Assembly: GCA_030789695.1 (NCBI GenBank)
Contig: CM061142.1
Coordinates: 147,333,266 to 147,397,265 of the forward strand
DNA from: Scilla litardierei
Taxonomy: Eukaryota; Streptophyta; Magnoliopsida; Asparagales; Asparagaceae
DNA: 64,000 nucleotides
Reading direction: 5' to 3'
Part shown: positions 11,536 to 24,171 of the stretch, one piece after another
Layout of the letters: each line of letters opens with the position of its first letter
How positions within the stretch are numbered: the stretch's first letter is position 1
The notes under the pieces: model-generated
What the model was told of the DNA's origin: nothing
Seen by the model: the letters and a program-made list of their open reading frames with translations, nothing else
Database searches by the model: none
Program-made: the position numbers and the translations under genes

Positions 11536-13691
11536 CCGTATTCCTCCTATCCCCGCTGAATGCAACCACCACCTCCACCTACCTCCAAGCCCACACCGCT
11601 TGCATACCCTCACACTCTGGCGCAACCTCCATCTATCCTCCATCTGTGCCACCTCATTCCACCAACACTTCCACCAACTTGCAGCAGTCGTCGCTACCGC
11701 TGAGCCACTGACTGTTGCCGCCATCCGCCGTCTGACACCATGACTCGCACCAACAGTATCAAAGAGGAGCTCCAAACACGTAAGAGTTTAATAAACAACA
11801 GTGTCTTTTATAATGCCATGTAGTAAGAATAAAGTAGCATGTAATATGTTACTGTTATAATGTAGTAGTATACTGTTATAGCATGTAATAGTATTTATAA
11901 TGTTATAGCATGAAATAGCATACTATTATAATGCTAGTTGTTATTTTTAATACCCAGTTTAATGTATTATGTTAGTATTTGAGGTTTAAAAAAATATGAT
12001 ATATGTTAGGGTGTTAATATAATACGTCGGTATGTTATGTTAGCAATAGGTTAGTCAACAATTATAGAAATGAGTTTTAGCAGTATGATAGTTATGTGAA
12101 TAAAAGCAGTATGTGAATTCTATTAGTAACATTCCTAATATGTTGGTGTTAAGTTGTTGTAATTATTAAAACAGTGAATGGTAAAGTCAAGATGCTAATA
12201 TAAACTGTTACTTTCATAAAATCAGTATAATAGGTTAGTGTTTTATACTTTCAGTAAGTTAGTAGTAAGGTAAACATGTAATGAAATTACATGATGTTAA
12301 TAATATGTTAGTTTTTATATATAAATAACAGTACTTAGTAATAACATATATAAATTTTATCTTTTCACCCATACCAGTTTTTTTATAATAGTAATATGGT
12401 GATTAACTTATTAGGATCATTTAACTGATATCGAAAACCTAATGACGCAGAAAACGTCCGCGCCTCTCATACGAACTCATCGACACCAGAATCATCGAAA
12501 AACAGGCAAGCGTGCAATTTAATACATTTATTTAAATGTTGCTCATTTAGACATTTTTACACTTAACTAGCTCTATATGACTTAAACTGTGATATCTTGT
12601 ACACGAAAATGCCATGTGACACAATGACACTAAAACCCCTTAAATACACTTTTGTGAATTGCTAAACTAGAACCCCGCGTGCAAGTGTGTGGATATCATT
12701 AAGTAGAATGATAATGCCTGGTTACGACATGAAATGCAAAACCTGCAGAAAGTACATGAATTACGTGAATAACTTGATAATCATAGAACATGATAGACGG
12801 TTTGGCTAAATCATAGACATGTATGCCAATATTTGGCTATTTTCGTGGGCCGGTTGGCTAGTCTGGCTCGTGTCCAGTATATAACTCATGATGGCCGGTT
12901 GGCTGATTCTGAATCGTGGTCTAGAAAGTACACGTGGATGGGGTTGGGTTCGCGGGTACTAGCTGGTAGTAAAAGGGTCGCCTTCGGGGGGGCACTTGAA
13001 GGTGGATTCACTTACTAGCCGTCTAAAGACGGGAGCCTTAGTCTGGAATTTCACACAGAATTGAACAACTTGAAAATGTTAAAACAAACATGTTAACTCA
13101 TAGAACTGATGTTGTTTCTGCTTAAACTAGAACTGCCATGTTTCCATTCATAATAGAACTGCCATGCTAGTGTAAATCGTTATAACTACTTTAACTGCCA
13201 TGTATAATGTTTTGATATCTTGCCAAGGGTCCCACTCTTAACCATAACTTGCCAAGGACCCTTGTTGACATACATTCCATGTTGTTTGAAATGTACGTCA
13301 GGTCACGAGACAGAATACCAGGAGGACGAGTTGCTAGATCAAACTGATCTATTAGACCAGGAGTACGTCGACCCAGAGGTTCTCCCCACAGAGTACTAGT
13401 CACTGAGATTCTCCTGTTGCTGCTTAGAGTTTTATTCTGCTTTTCTGTCGGGTGTGTACCCACTTTTGTAGACTTTGTTTGTTGGCCATGCTTGGGCCTT
13501 ATTTTCTTTGTGTACTTTTCTTTCTGGACGTTGGCTTAATTTTTAGTTATCTCTGTTGTTCTGATTACATGCAAGAATCTGTGTTTGGTTGTTATTCACA
13601 GATGCTTATTGGGCTTAAGCTTCACCGCTTCAGCCCATGCGAACCCGCTCGCGTCCTCGTTCCCAAGTATCATGGGAAGCGGGGCATGACA
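11536..13691 (+). repeat. GYP-1 5' LTR, right part
   Basis: Resumes with ccgtattcctcc and follows the 3' LTR (36165-38294) to the terminal gggaagcggggcatgaca. Contains a strong splice donor (GTAAGA at 11780) and an acceptor-like ttattcacag ending at 13601. No gene is seen. Confidence 0.88.
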
Positions 13692-13819
13692 GGTTTTTGT
13701 GTTGGCCCATGTAGGTCCATGCATTAAGCAAAACTCAGAACAATGGAAATACTAACATTAGACAAAACGACTGGATTTAACTGGTACACAAAAATTTACC
13801 CGAGTTTTTTTGTTTCAGC
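13692..13819 (+). other. GYP-1 leader with candidate PBS
   Basis: The block ttggcccatgtaggtcc begins about 10 nt after the LTR end. Closely similar blocks follow the 5' LTRs of GYP-2 and GYP-3, so it is a candidate primer binding site. It is not the initiator-Met PBS, and I cannot assign a tRNA. Confidence 0.5.
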
Positions 13820-14955
13820 ATGGCAGGAAGACACAACACCTGGAACGAGAATGGAGCCAGTGGTAGTGGTACTGTCGACATCAATGAACTCCTCGAAGTC
13901 ATGAGAGGAATGTTGGAGATCCAGCAGTAGCTGATCCAGCAAGGCCAGTAACCTGTTCCGATAGCAGCACCACCACCACCACCCTGAGCTGAACCTAGAG
14001 TGAAGCAATTCCATGAGTTGCAACCTAAGAGCTTCTCTGGAAAGGAAGGGCCATTGGATGCTGAAGAATGGGCCCAAGGGATTGAGGATAAACTGAATGC
14101 TGCACGTATCCCATAGGCTGGATGGGTTGATGTAGCGAAGCTCCAGCTGACTGTCAATGCAAGAATCTGGTGGCAACAGGAAGAGAGACGTTTAGACAGA
14201 CCGATCTCTTGGGGTTTGTTTCGGGAATGGTTCAACGCCAAATATTTTCCCAAGACTGCCAAGAGAGAACTTCAGCCGTGCTTCACCAATCTGGTCCAGG
14301 GAGACAGGACCGTTGACGAGTATGAGGTAGAGTTTTCTATGCTCAGCCGCTTTGCACCACACATGGTTGAAGACCAAAAAGACTGTGCCTTTCAGTTTTG
14401 CCAAGGTCTGAATCCCAAAGTTCAAGCCTCGATGACCTCGGCGAAGCTGACGACTCTTCAGGACGTATTGGATGTGGCACGGAGTTACGAAGTTGTGGCG
14501 AGACTTCCAGTGGGACCTCCAGCTGGAGGAAGCAAGCGTCCCATGGAGCCGCCTAAGATGGTGCCCAGAGGAAATTTCCGGCCTTCCTAGACCACACAGT
14601 TCAAGAGGCAGCTGCTCCTATCGACCGAGCACAACTGACCTGTTACTTTTGTGGCAAGACCGGACATCAGAAGAAGGATTGTAGGAGGATGCTGAACCAA
14701 TGCCTGATCTGCGGATCTTCTGCACATGCTGTGAGGGACTGCCCCACATCAAGGACAGTCGAGCACCTGCTGGAGTACCTGGACCTATTCAGTGAGAAGT
14801 CCCTGCACCTGTTCACCTAGGATCACCCAGACCTGCTTAGCATGGACCGCCTCTGATTCCACAGAACCGGGCCAATCAGCAGGCTAATCAGCCGAAGCGC
14901 CATGCGTTCACGATGACAGCTGCAGAAGTTAAGGCTGAGGATGAAGTGATCACAG
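13820..14955 (+). pseudogene. GYP-1 Gag
   Basis: The start ATGGCAGGAAG parallels that of GYP-3 gag. In-frame stops at about 13928 and 13948, and frameshifts, interrupt it. The core matches the retrotransposon Gag domain (FREWFNAKYFP, LVQGDRTVDEYEVEF, SRFAPHMV). Two CCHC knuckles follow at about 14641-14745 (CYFCGKTGHQKKDC and CLICGSSAHAVRDC). The frame ends DEVITG at the splice donor at 14956. Confidence 0.85.
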
Positions 14956-15044
14956 GTAACATTTATATCCAGTATTTCTTATTTCTCTTATATTCATGCT
15001 TATTAGTTAGATTCCCTTGCTAAATTTGTTAATTATCATCTTAG
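14956..15044 (+). other. GYP-1 gag/pol junction intron (candidate)
   Basis: ACAG|GTAACA donor and ATCTTAG acceptor bound an 89-nt AT-rich segment exactly between EVIT and the protease start (VILVA). It is at the same place as the introns of GYP-2 and GYP-3. Confidence 0.65.
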
Positions 15045-17053
15045 ATGTTATCTTAGTGGCCAGCTCTGACTTTATTTGATTCTGGAGCTTCTCTGTGTAT
15101 TATATCCCAGAAGTTTTTGGTCAAGCACTCAATTCCTACCTACCCACTTCCCAAGAGATGGAATATCACAACCGGAAGTGGCATGATGAGTGTTACCTTG
15201 GGATGCAAATCAGGTCCTTTAGTGATTTGCGGATACGAGCTCTATGCAGACTTCATGGTCCTGGATACACCCAATTTTGATGATATTCTCGGCATGGACT
15301 GGTTAGGGACCTTCTACACTACTATCGAATGTCACAAGAAGAAAGTAGTATTTGAGATTCCTGACCATCTAGTGTTCGAATTCATCAGTGGTAGTCGTTC
15401 ACTCGGACCTATCAGATTGCGGGCGCAGCCGAACGAGGTAATCCTCGCATCTATGCAATTCGAACCGGAGAAGCTTGCAGTGGTTTGAGACTTCGAAGAT
15501 GTATTCCCGGAGGATATTTCTTGATTGCTGCCTGAACGAGCTCTGGAACTCAGCATCGATCTGATGCTGAATACTCAACCGAACTCGAAGGCACCTTACC
15601 GTATGGCTCTAGCAGAACTTGAAAAGCTACGGAAGCGTTGGATGACCTGTTGTAGAAAGGATTCATTCATCCCAGTGTATCTCCCTGGGGTGCCCCTGTT
15701 CTGTTGGTCAAGAAGAAGGATGGATCGAGAAGAATATGCATTGATTATCGGGAGCTGAACAACGTCAATATAAAGAATAAGTACCCGTTACCTCGCATCG
15801 ATGATATCTTCGATCAACTCGGTGGATCACAAGTTTTCTCGAAGTTGGACCTTAGGAGTGGATACCATCAGGTGAAGGTCAAGAACGAAGATATCTACAA
15901 GACGGCCTTCTGGACCAAGTATGGACACTACGAGTTCGTCATCATGCCGTTCGGTGTGACCAACGCTCCTGCAGTATTCATGAATCTCCTGAATCTAATA
16001 TTCTACGAGTTTTTGGATAAATTCATAGTGATATTCATTGACGACATATTGGTCTACTCGAAGAGTGAGGAGGAGCACGCCGAGCACCTGCGGATTGTTT
16101 TGGAGACGTTTCGTTGTCATCAGTTATAAACCAAGTACAGCAAGTGCTAATTCTGGCTAGACCATATTGCATTCCTTGGGCATGTGGTATCGGGCGATGG
16201 TATCTCTGTAGTCCTAGAGAAAGTTGCTTCAGTCAAAGATTGGCCTACCCCTCGGTCGGCATCAGACATCAGGAGTTTGTTAGGATTGGCGGGTTACTAC
16301 TGTCGATTCATTCAGGATTTCTCGAAGATAGCAGAGCCCATGACTCGATTGACGAGGAAGGATGTCAAGTTTGTTTGGTCAGACTCTGGTAAGCAGTCAT
16401 TTGGGACATTGAAAGCAAGGGTGACATCTGCACCAGTCCTGGCTATTGCAGATAGGACTGGAGAATTTGAGATCTTTTGTGATGCCTCGAGCAAAGGTCT
16501 TGGATGTGTCCACATCAGCATGGTCATGTAGTCACTTATGCTTCTCGACAGTTGAAGGTTCACGAGAAGAATTATCTGACTCACGACTTGGAGTTAGCCA
16601 CTGTCATCTTTGCACTAAAGATTTGGAGACATTTCTTACTGAGTGAGAAAATGAAGATCTTCACTGATCACAAAAGTTTGAAATATAGTTTTACTCAGGA
16701 GGAGTTAAATATGAGACAGCGTAGATGGTTAGAGCTGATGGCTGATTACAACATTGACCTCCAGTATCACCCAGGGAAGGTTAATGTCATACTCGACGCC
16801 TTGAGTAGACTCCCAGCAGTTATGACTCTTACAGTTTAGTGGAGACTACAGCAAGATCTGCATGAGATGAGTACAGAATTTATTTTACCTGGAGTCACAT
16901 CATCATTGATGAATATGCAGATTCAGTCGACGATAGTGGATCGGATCAAAGCTGCATAGTCTAGTGACGCAAAACTGCAGAAGATCCAAGAGCAAGTTGA
17001 AGCTGGACTTCGGATGGATTTTATCATTCATGAGGATGTTTCCTTAAGATACT
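15045..17053 (+). pseudogene. GYP-1 pol part 1: protease, RT, RNase H
   Basis: The protease motif LFDSGAS is present but displaced by a 1-nt frameshift near 15060. RT motifs [37 protein letters not shown], the catalytic FIDD (about 16037) and RNase H ([11 protein letters not shown], about 16480) follow, with frameshifts at about 15700, 16130 and 16510 and several stops. Reading stops at SLRY (17051), where GYP-2 is inserted, and continues at 26557. Confidence 0.85.
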
Positions 17054-19438
17054 TGTAACGACCCACTCACGGGGCCTGTTACTGCTTGGATCATGCACAA
17101 GTCCTGCTAGGTACCAATGAAGTCAACACAGGCTCTGTTGCAGAAATACGCCAAAATACTGATAATGAAAGTGGTTTTACAACCTTATTACAACCCAGCA
17201 GCTAACAGGAAAGGAAAATACAACCGAAAATACAAAAGGTACATCAAACCACTCTGAAAACAACAAAGCAAATCTCCCACACTCACTCTCAATACTCAGG
17301 GTCTAGCTGGTCCTGCTGGTCGAACTCAACCACAAACTCAGGGTTTGCAGCCTCTGGTGCAAACTCTTCAACCTGTGATGTATCTGGCAAGACCACCACA
17401 AAAAGGAGGGGTTGCCAGGATCAGACGTAACTCAAAGTATCTCTAGTACGATATTTAAAACAATAAACTAACATGGCTAAACTAGCAGAGACAATAAGTA
17501 AAGTGCGTACAATAGAACAAAAAGACCACATCACAGCTTTATCACTATTACAATTCTGTTAGCAGTAAACAATATGAAATTGACCAATTACGAGGTTTTT
17601 AGTGTGCCTGATCCTAGTTCGTGACTTATAAAGGGTAGTACGGTAAGCAACCAAGAGTCCACCTGATATCCCGGGTTACAATCAAAACGATACTGTTCAA
17701 CAAATCGATACTATTCAATACTGTTCAATACGAAGATCGGACTGGTCGCTCCCGCACTTCCGCAATCATAAGTTACCCCAAAACCCAGGTGTGTGTGCAG
17801 GTTATCATGTTTACAATTTACGAGTCAACTACTATTCTCACTTATCCAATCACCTCTTTCGGTTAAACCTGTCACGGAGTTCAATTCAATTACTTTACGA
17901 TACGGTGCAACTTAAGATACTATGCAACTTATCAATTTTAGCTAACGGTTCATGTGAAAAACTTGCTGATGAAAAGAATCTAATTTAGCATGCACCAATA
18001 TTGTTTTTAAACCCCATAGCTAGGGCACTGTGAGTTACCGATTCGCCTTGTAGCAAAAGGCGCGCTTTGGTCAACGGTAGTGGTACCTGGTTCACGTAGG
18101 TTACACGGCAAGTTAGCTACACAATTTAATAAAACTTAACTTATGAAAATTAATTTACTTATCTAACTTAACTTAGTACTAAAATTTAATTAAAACTTTA
18201 AATTAACTTAACATTAAAAACTTGGATATTTAACTTAACTTATATAAATTATATAATAAACTATAACAGTAACTCAAATTACTAACTTATATTATAACTT
18301 ATTATAATTAACTAACTCATATAATAACTCACCTACCCCCCTCTCCCCCTCTCCCTGTCTTCTCTCTGTCTTTCGTTCTTTGCCCTTCTTTTTTTTTTTC
18401 ATTTTTTTTGTTCAGGCACACACCCACGCACGCAAGGGGAGGGGAAAGGGAACTCACGGCGGCGCGCAAGGGGAGGCCGGCCTGGGGAGCTCCGGCGACG
18501 GGGGCCTGGGGGCGGCGATCGGGCTGGAGATCGGAGGCGGACGGCGGCCTGGGGCGCTCGGGGAGGCCGGATCGGGGCCGGGGCGTCGGCGTGGGGCTCT
18601 GGAGGCGGCGGGAGGCGGGATCCGGCGGGGGCGACGCATACGGGGGTGGCGCACGGCGGTCAGGCGGCGGGATCCGACTCGGGCGGCTTCGCAGCGGATC
18701 GGGGATGGCGAGATTTGGGGGTTTCAATTTGGGTTTGATTTTTGGAATTGAATTTGTTGATTGTTTTCTGGTTGTTTGATCTCTGGTTGTTTGTAAGGAG
18801 ATTGTGGAAGGCTGATGGGTTTGTGTGGAGGAGGTGATGGACGAAGGGGGTGGTGATGGTGGAGGGATGGTTGTTGGCTATAGGTTGTGCTTGGTTGTCG
18901 CTGCTGTTGAGATTGTTTGTTGAATGGGGGAGAGGAAGGCTGATGGGTTTGCTGCTGTGTGCTCGTTCCTTAAGGTTGGTTTAAGAACAATGAGAGGAGG
19001 GAGGAGACAGATTAAAAGAGTTGGTTGATGGTAGGCGGAAATGAAAGCGGGATGTCGGATCTCACCGATTTCTTTCGGTGGGATTCAATTAGGTGGGTTA
19101 GGGTTAGGTTAAAGTAAGATGGTAAGAGAAATTTAGAAAATTAATTTAGTAAAAAAAAGAAGTTAGTAAAAATAATATTAATAATAAGTTAATTAATGAT
19201 TTTGATTAGTAAAAAGTAATTTCTGTGATTTTAACATAGTTAATAGTAATTAGCTAATTAGTAATCAACTCTTAACTAAAAGCAATGGCCCAAAAGTTAC
19301 GCTACGGCAAAACTAAAATAAAGACGCGCTCGCGTCAACGTGCGGACGATAACCACTCGGATGAAAATAACCGGATCAACGAAGTAAAAATACACGCACA
19401 CAACAGTCAAAATACGACTAGAAAAACAGGCCGTTACA
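17054..19438 (-). repeat. GYP-2 3' LTR (left on + strand)
   Basis: 2385 bp. A GC-rich segment at 18435-18700 (leader-like in the minus orientation) produces long open frames on both strands, repeated at 25553-25820. These are compositional. Minus-strand GTGAGT after the GC-rich part and CCTAGCAG near the LTR end could be a leader intron. Confidence 0.95.
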
Positions 19439-19476
19439 TCCTACCCTCCTTAGAATAATTTCGTCCTCGGAATTCT
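19439..19476 (-). other. GYP-2 polypurine tract and preceding conserved box
   Basis: On the minus strand, gaattccgaggacgaaatt precedes aaggagggtagga, which abuts the 3' LTR. The same box and purine run occur before the 3' LTRs of GYP-1 and GYP-3. Confidence 0.85.
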
Positions 19477-22400
19477 CTATAGGACATGGAAAAGATAGGG
19501 GTAACGTCCTCGCATCTCATCCTCACGCTCCCAGGTAGACTCTCCTGGCGATTCGCGACGCCACATCACTCTGACTAGATCAATAGTCCTGTTCCTAAAG
19601 ACCTTCTGGCGTCGATCAAGGATCTCTACGGGTTGCTGCTCGTACGTCAAGTCTGGACGAACTGCGATCTCTGAGTAGTCCACGACATGACTCAGGTCGC
19701 TCACATAGCGACGCAACTGCGAGATGTGGAATACATTATTCACTCCCTCTAAGGCAGGGGGCAGTGCAAGCTTGTATGCCACCTCTCCGACTCGCTCCAA
19801 AATATCGAAAGGCCCAATGAATCGGGGACTGAGCTTTCCTCTCCGACCAAAACGAATCAATCCTCGGTTGGGCGAGATCTTCAGAAATACATGATCACCG
19901 GGCTGGAACTCCAGATGTCGACGCTTCGCATCTGCCCAGTGCTTGTACCTGTCCTGAGCCAGCTGCAGCTTCGCTCTGATGATCCGAACCACATCTACGG
20001 CTTCGATGATTAGCTCATGACCAACCAACTCTCGATCTCCTACATCATCCCAGCTCAAGGGGGATCGGCACTTCCTCCCATACAGTGCCGCAAAAGGTGA
20101 CATACCAATGCTAGACTGGTAGCTGTTGTTGTATGCAAACTCCACCAAATGGAGATGATCTTCCCATGATCCTTTGAAGTCCAGCATACATGCTCGCAGC
20201 ATGTCTTCCAGAATCTGAATAGTACGCTCTGACTGACCATCGGTCTGCGGATGGTAAGCCGTACTAAAACTCAAGTGGGTTCCCAAGCTCTCCTGAAGGC
20301 TCCTCCAGAAACGGGATGTGAACCTGGTGTCTCTGTCTGAGACAATGCTGATAGGAACTCCATGTAGCTTCACAATCTCATCCATGTACTTCTTGGCCAA
20401 TACTTCTGTAGACTGGCCCACTCTGAAAGGAATGAAGTGCGCTGACTTGGTCAATCGATCTACGATCACCCAGACAGCGTCATTCTGCTTTGTACTCTTG
20501 GGTAGACCAGTCACGAAGTCCATCGTGATGTGCTGCCATTTCCACTCCGGAATGGGCAATGGCTGCAACAAGCCGGCAGTCCTCTGGTGTTCAGCCTTTA
20601 CCTGCTGGCACACAATACACTTCGCTACGCTCCGTGCGACGCTTCTCTTCATGCCATGCCACCAGTAATGCTGTCGCAGATCCTGGTACATCTTGGTACC
20701 TCCAGGATGTATAGAGTAAGGAGAGCTGTGAGCTTCCTCCAATAACTCATCTCTAATGGCACCAGATGGTACACAGATCCTGTCCTCAAACCTCAAGGAC
20801 CCATCTGCATGAATCTTGAACTCTGGTCTTTGGCCTGCCATCACCAGATCTCTAATCTTCCGCAGCTTCTCATCGTCCATCTGAGTAGACTTGATCCTCT
20901 CCACCAAGGTCGACTGGATATGCATGCCCATCAAAGATGCAGTCATTCCTTGTAGAATCACTTCTATACCCATGTCTCGGATCTCTTGCTGTAACCTCCA
21001 CTGAGTCGTAAGGGTCATCACTGCTAGAAGACGACTCAATGCATCCGGTACAACATTGACTTTCCCAGGATGGTACTGAAGGTCAATGTCATAGTCTGCC
21101 ATGAGCTCGACCCATCGTCGCTGACGCATGTTGAGCTCCTTCTGAGTGAAGAGATACTTCAGACTCTTATGATCCGAAAATACCTTCACGTGCTCACCCA
21201 ATAGGAAGTGCCTCCAAATCTTCAATGCAAAAATCACTGCCGCCAACTCAAGATCGTGAGTGGGGTAGTTCTTCTCATGTATCTTCAATTGCCTGGATGC
21301 ATATGCCACGACTCGACCGTGCTGATGTAGCACGCATCCAAGTCCCTTGCCAGATGCATCACAGAAGACTTCGAATCCTCCTGATCGGTCTGGAATAATC
21401 AAGATGGGTGCAGTCGTCAATCTCTTCTTCAGCTCCTGGAACGCATCCTCACATGCTTTCGACCAAACAAACATCACATCCATTCTCGTTAATCGCGTCA
21501 TGGCTCCCGCGATCTTCGAGAAGTCTTTGATGAACCTCCGGTAGTATCCGGCTAGTCCCAAGAAGCTTCGAATCTCGGTCACCGTTCGAGGGACTGGCCA
21601 GTTTTGAACAGCGGCTACCTTTTCAGGATCAACAGCAATCCCTATTCCTGACACCACGTGGCCTAGAAATGCCACCTTGTTCAGCCAGAACTCGCACTTG
21701 CTAAGTTTGGCATAAAGCTGGTGTCTTCTCAGGGTCTCGAGAACTTTCCTGAGATGCTCTGCATGCTCCACGGCATTCTTCGAGTAGATGAGAATGTCGT
21801 CGATGTAGACTACAACGAACTTGTCCAAGTATTCATACAATACTTGGTTCATGAGACTCATAAATACCGCGGGTGCATTGGTCACACCAAACGGCATCAC
21901 TAGGTACTCATAATGTCCGTATCTGGTCCTGAATGCAGTCTTGGGAACATCTTCATCATTCACCTTCACTTGATGGTACCCTGTCCTCAGATCCAGCTTC
22001 GAATAGACGCTTGACCCACCGAGCTGGTCGAAAAGATCGTCGATGCGCGGTAGAGGGTACTTGTTCTTCACGGTGACTTTGTTCAGCTCACGGTAGTCAA
22101 CGCACATACGAAGGGATCCGTCTTTCTTCTTCACCAGTAATATAGGAGATCCCCAGGGAGATACACTGGGTCGTATCCATCCCTTCTTCAGTAGCTCATC
22201 AAGTTGGACCCGCAATTCTTCTAGCTCAGATGGAGCTAGACGATACGGTCCCTTGGACATAGGCTGGGCTCCTGGCATTAATTCGATGGCAAATTTAAGG
22301 GTGCGATCCGGAGGCAAACCTGTAAGGTCGTCTGGAAACACATCCAAGAACTCTCGAACCACTTCTGGTATCTCGGGCTCAGCGTCCATCGCGGCTGCTA

Positions 22401-22805
22401 CTGCTTCAGTCGACCTGGCCTTGTACTTTACCGGTCCCACAGATCTGCTCCCACTAATGAACTCGAACTTCGGATGATCAGGAATGTCGAAGGCTACCCT
22501 CCTTCGACAACAGTCGATGGTGGCATGGAAAGTTCCCAACCAATCCATCCCGAATACAGCATCAAAGTTTGGGATATCAATCATCATAAAGTCGGCGAAC
22601 AAAGCTCGCCCACAAATCACCACAGGGCATTGAGGATACCCACTGGTCGCCTTTATCACACCGCCACCCGTGTTGACGTTCCAGCCGGTAGATAGGGTTT
22701 TAACAGGAACGGTGTGGGTGCGAACGAATCGACTCGCCAGAAAGCAGTGTGATGCTCCCGAGTCGAACAAGGAGAGGGCGGGTTGTCCCGCTACTAGCAC
22801 GACAC
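19477..22805 (-). CDS. GYP-2 Pol (protease-RT-RNase H-integrase-chromodomain)
   Basis: One open frame of about 1109 codons, read from the intron acceptor; the first in-frame Met is at 22800. Residues below are from that Met. Aspartic protease LFDSGAS at 11-17; RT with [10 protein letters not shown] and the catalytic YIDD at about 330; RNase H with [11 protein letters not shown] at about 480; integrase HHCC zinc finger at about 690-735, then D, D and E in MDFVTG (about 758), SDRDTRF (about 822) and DGQSERT (about 855). The C-terminus (about 1057-1104: [20 protein letters not shown]) is the chromodomain-like tail of Tekay/Del chromoviruses. No stop interrupts it. Translation needs either splicing to gag or internal initiation. 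Confidence 0.93.
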
Positions 22806-22879
22806 CTAGGTTACAAACACTAATCTAAGCAACCAATGCTAATGAAAGAAAAGATCTACTAACTATGCCAGAAATATAC
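22806..22879 (-). other. GYP-2 gag/pol junction intron (74 nt)
   Basis: On the minus strand, ACAG|GTATAT donor at 22879 and a GTAACCTAG acceptor ending at 22806, with a T-rich interior. Joining 24053..22880 to 22805..19477 gives 4503 nt, exactly 1501 codons including the stop. The joint reads VITG-VVLVAG, as expected for a continuous Gag-protease boundary. Retention adds FLA-type residues and a stop. Confidence 0.75.
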
Positions 22880-24053
22880 CTGTGATCACTTCACCGGTAG
22901 CCTCGGCCTCTTCGACAGTCATGGTGTAGGCCTGGCGTCTCGGTGGTGGCTGCCTTCCCTGCTGGAACACCCTCTGCTGTGGAGGTAGTGGTGGACGCTG
23001 TGGAGCGATCCCGGTTGGTGCAGCACGGGGAGCTGGAGCTGGAGCACGTGGCTTTAAATGAGGGCAATCCTTAGCCATGTGTCCTGACGCCCCACAAACC
23101 AAACAAAGGCCTAAAAGACTTCGACACTCAGACTTGAAATGTCCAGGCCTCCCACAGTAATTGCAGACTGGCGGGGCCTGCTGCTGTTGCCCTGGTCTCT
23201 TAAACTGAACCTGCTGAATAGGACGATGCATCTGGGGCCGTCTGCTTGGCCCAGCATGAGTCGGTGGGGGCCTCGCAGATGCTGCCAGCATGCGTTCTTC
23301 CTTTTCCTCCTCTTCAACCATCTCCTGGTTACGAGCAATGGCCAGAACTTCAGCATGTGTGGTCGGGCTAGCACCGACCATCATCCTCCGAATCTCAATG
23401 TTGAGCCCCTGCTGGAACTGCTGGGCTCGAGTCAAAGCATTTGTGACCATCTCTGGAGCAAACCTGCTGAGCCTGGAGAACTCAGCGTCATACTGATCCA
23501 CCGTCATCGAACCCTGCTTCAGGTTGATGAACTTCTTCCTCATCTTGATCATTGCCTGTGGGGGAAAGTACTGGGCATTGAAGGTTCTTGTAAATACATC
23601 CCACGAAATCGGCAATCCCAAGCGGTCTTCAACCGCCTGCCACCAGTCTCTAGCACCATCCGTCAGTTGCCTCTTGACGGTAGCCACCCAGGCTTCTTCG
23701 CGAATCTGAGATGCTCTCAGATCATCAGTGATGCGCTTGAGCCATTCTTCTGCCTGAAGATAGTTCTCAGTCCCTGCGAATGTCCTCGGGCTCATCCCTC
23801 GAAAGTGATAAGCACTCGGGTCAGCTCGTTGCTCTCTATGCAAAGCCTGTTCCAAGGCCTGCCCAAGCTGTTGATGAAGGGCATACATGCCCCGCATGCA
23901 ATCTTCTGCAGACAACGGTGCAGTCGGGAATGCTGTTGCGCCCGAACCGTTGTTGGCTCCATTGCCAGCATCATTCTGGTTGGGACCCTCATTCGGGTGG
24001 TTGATCCCGGATCCAAAGGCACTGTCTTCGCTTCCCGAAGTGTTCCTTTCCAT
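22863..24053 (-). CDS. GYP-2 Gag (396 aa in unspliced RNA)
   Basis: Nucleocapsid/capsid polyprotein. The N-terminal third is Asn/Gly-rich, then comes the retrotransposon Gag domain (WLKRITDDLRAS, WWQAVEDRLG, NAQYFPPQ, LKQGSMTVDQYDAEF, SRFAPEMV; about residues 110-240). Two CCHC zinc knuckles lie at about 297-331 (CNYCGRPGHFKSEC, CLVCGASGHMAKDC), followed by a Pro/Arg-rich tail. The start at 24053 opens the frame of the Gag domain; an out-of-frame ATG exists upstream at 24109. The last codons (IFLA) lie inside the intron, so the spliced product replaces them with protease. A 313-codon open frame on the opposite strand is a shadow. Confidence 0.93.
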   Translation of the reverse strand: MERNTSGSEDSAFGSGINHPNEGPNQNDAGNGANNGSGATAFPTAPLSAEDCMRGMYALHQQLGQALEQALHREQRADPSAYHFRGMSPRTFAGTENYLQAEEWLKRITDDLRASQIREEAWVATVKRQLTDGARDWWQAVEDRLGLPISWDVFTRTFNAQYFPPQAMIKMRKKFINLKQGSMTVDQYDAEFSRLSRFAPEMVTNALTRAQQFQQGLNIEIRRMMVGASPTTHAEVLAIARNQEMVEEEEKEERMLAASARPPPTHAGPSRRPQMHRPIQQVQFKRPGQQQQAPPVCNYCGRPGHFKSECRSLLGLCLVCGASGHMAKDCPHLKPRAPAPAPRAAPTGIAPQRPPLPPQQRVFQQGRQPPPRRQAYTMTVEEAEATGEVITGIFLA

Positions 24054-24171
24054 GGCTTATCTGCATTCCATAAGGTTTGATCAGTCTCATTGAGTATTTT
24101 ATACGACATATTCTGAACTTCCTGTATTGTTCATGTGGCTTTTAGCACGGACCTGCATGGGCCACCAAACT
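24054..24171 (-). other. GYP-2 leader with candidate PBS
   Basis: Minus strand directly after the 5' LTR: agtttggtggcccatgcagg. The ggcccatgcaggtcc-type block is shared with GYP-1 and GYP-3 and begins 5-10 nt after the LTR. The tRNA is not identified. Confidence 0.55.

Noticed and set aside
17791..17988. 65-aa frame repeated exactly at 24909-25106
   Set aside because: LTR sequence of GYP-2, with no sign of coding.
18329..18779. Several 66-132 aa frames, repeated at 25498-25897
   Set aside because: They lie in the GC-rich leader part of the GYP-2 LTRs, on both strands, and are duplicated only because the LTR is.
23139..24080. 313-codon frame antisense to GYP-2 gag
   Set aside because: Shadow of the GC-biased gag gene; no recognisable domain, and the sense frame is clearly functional.
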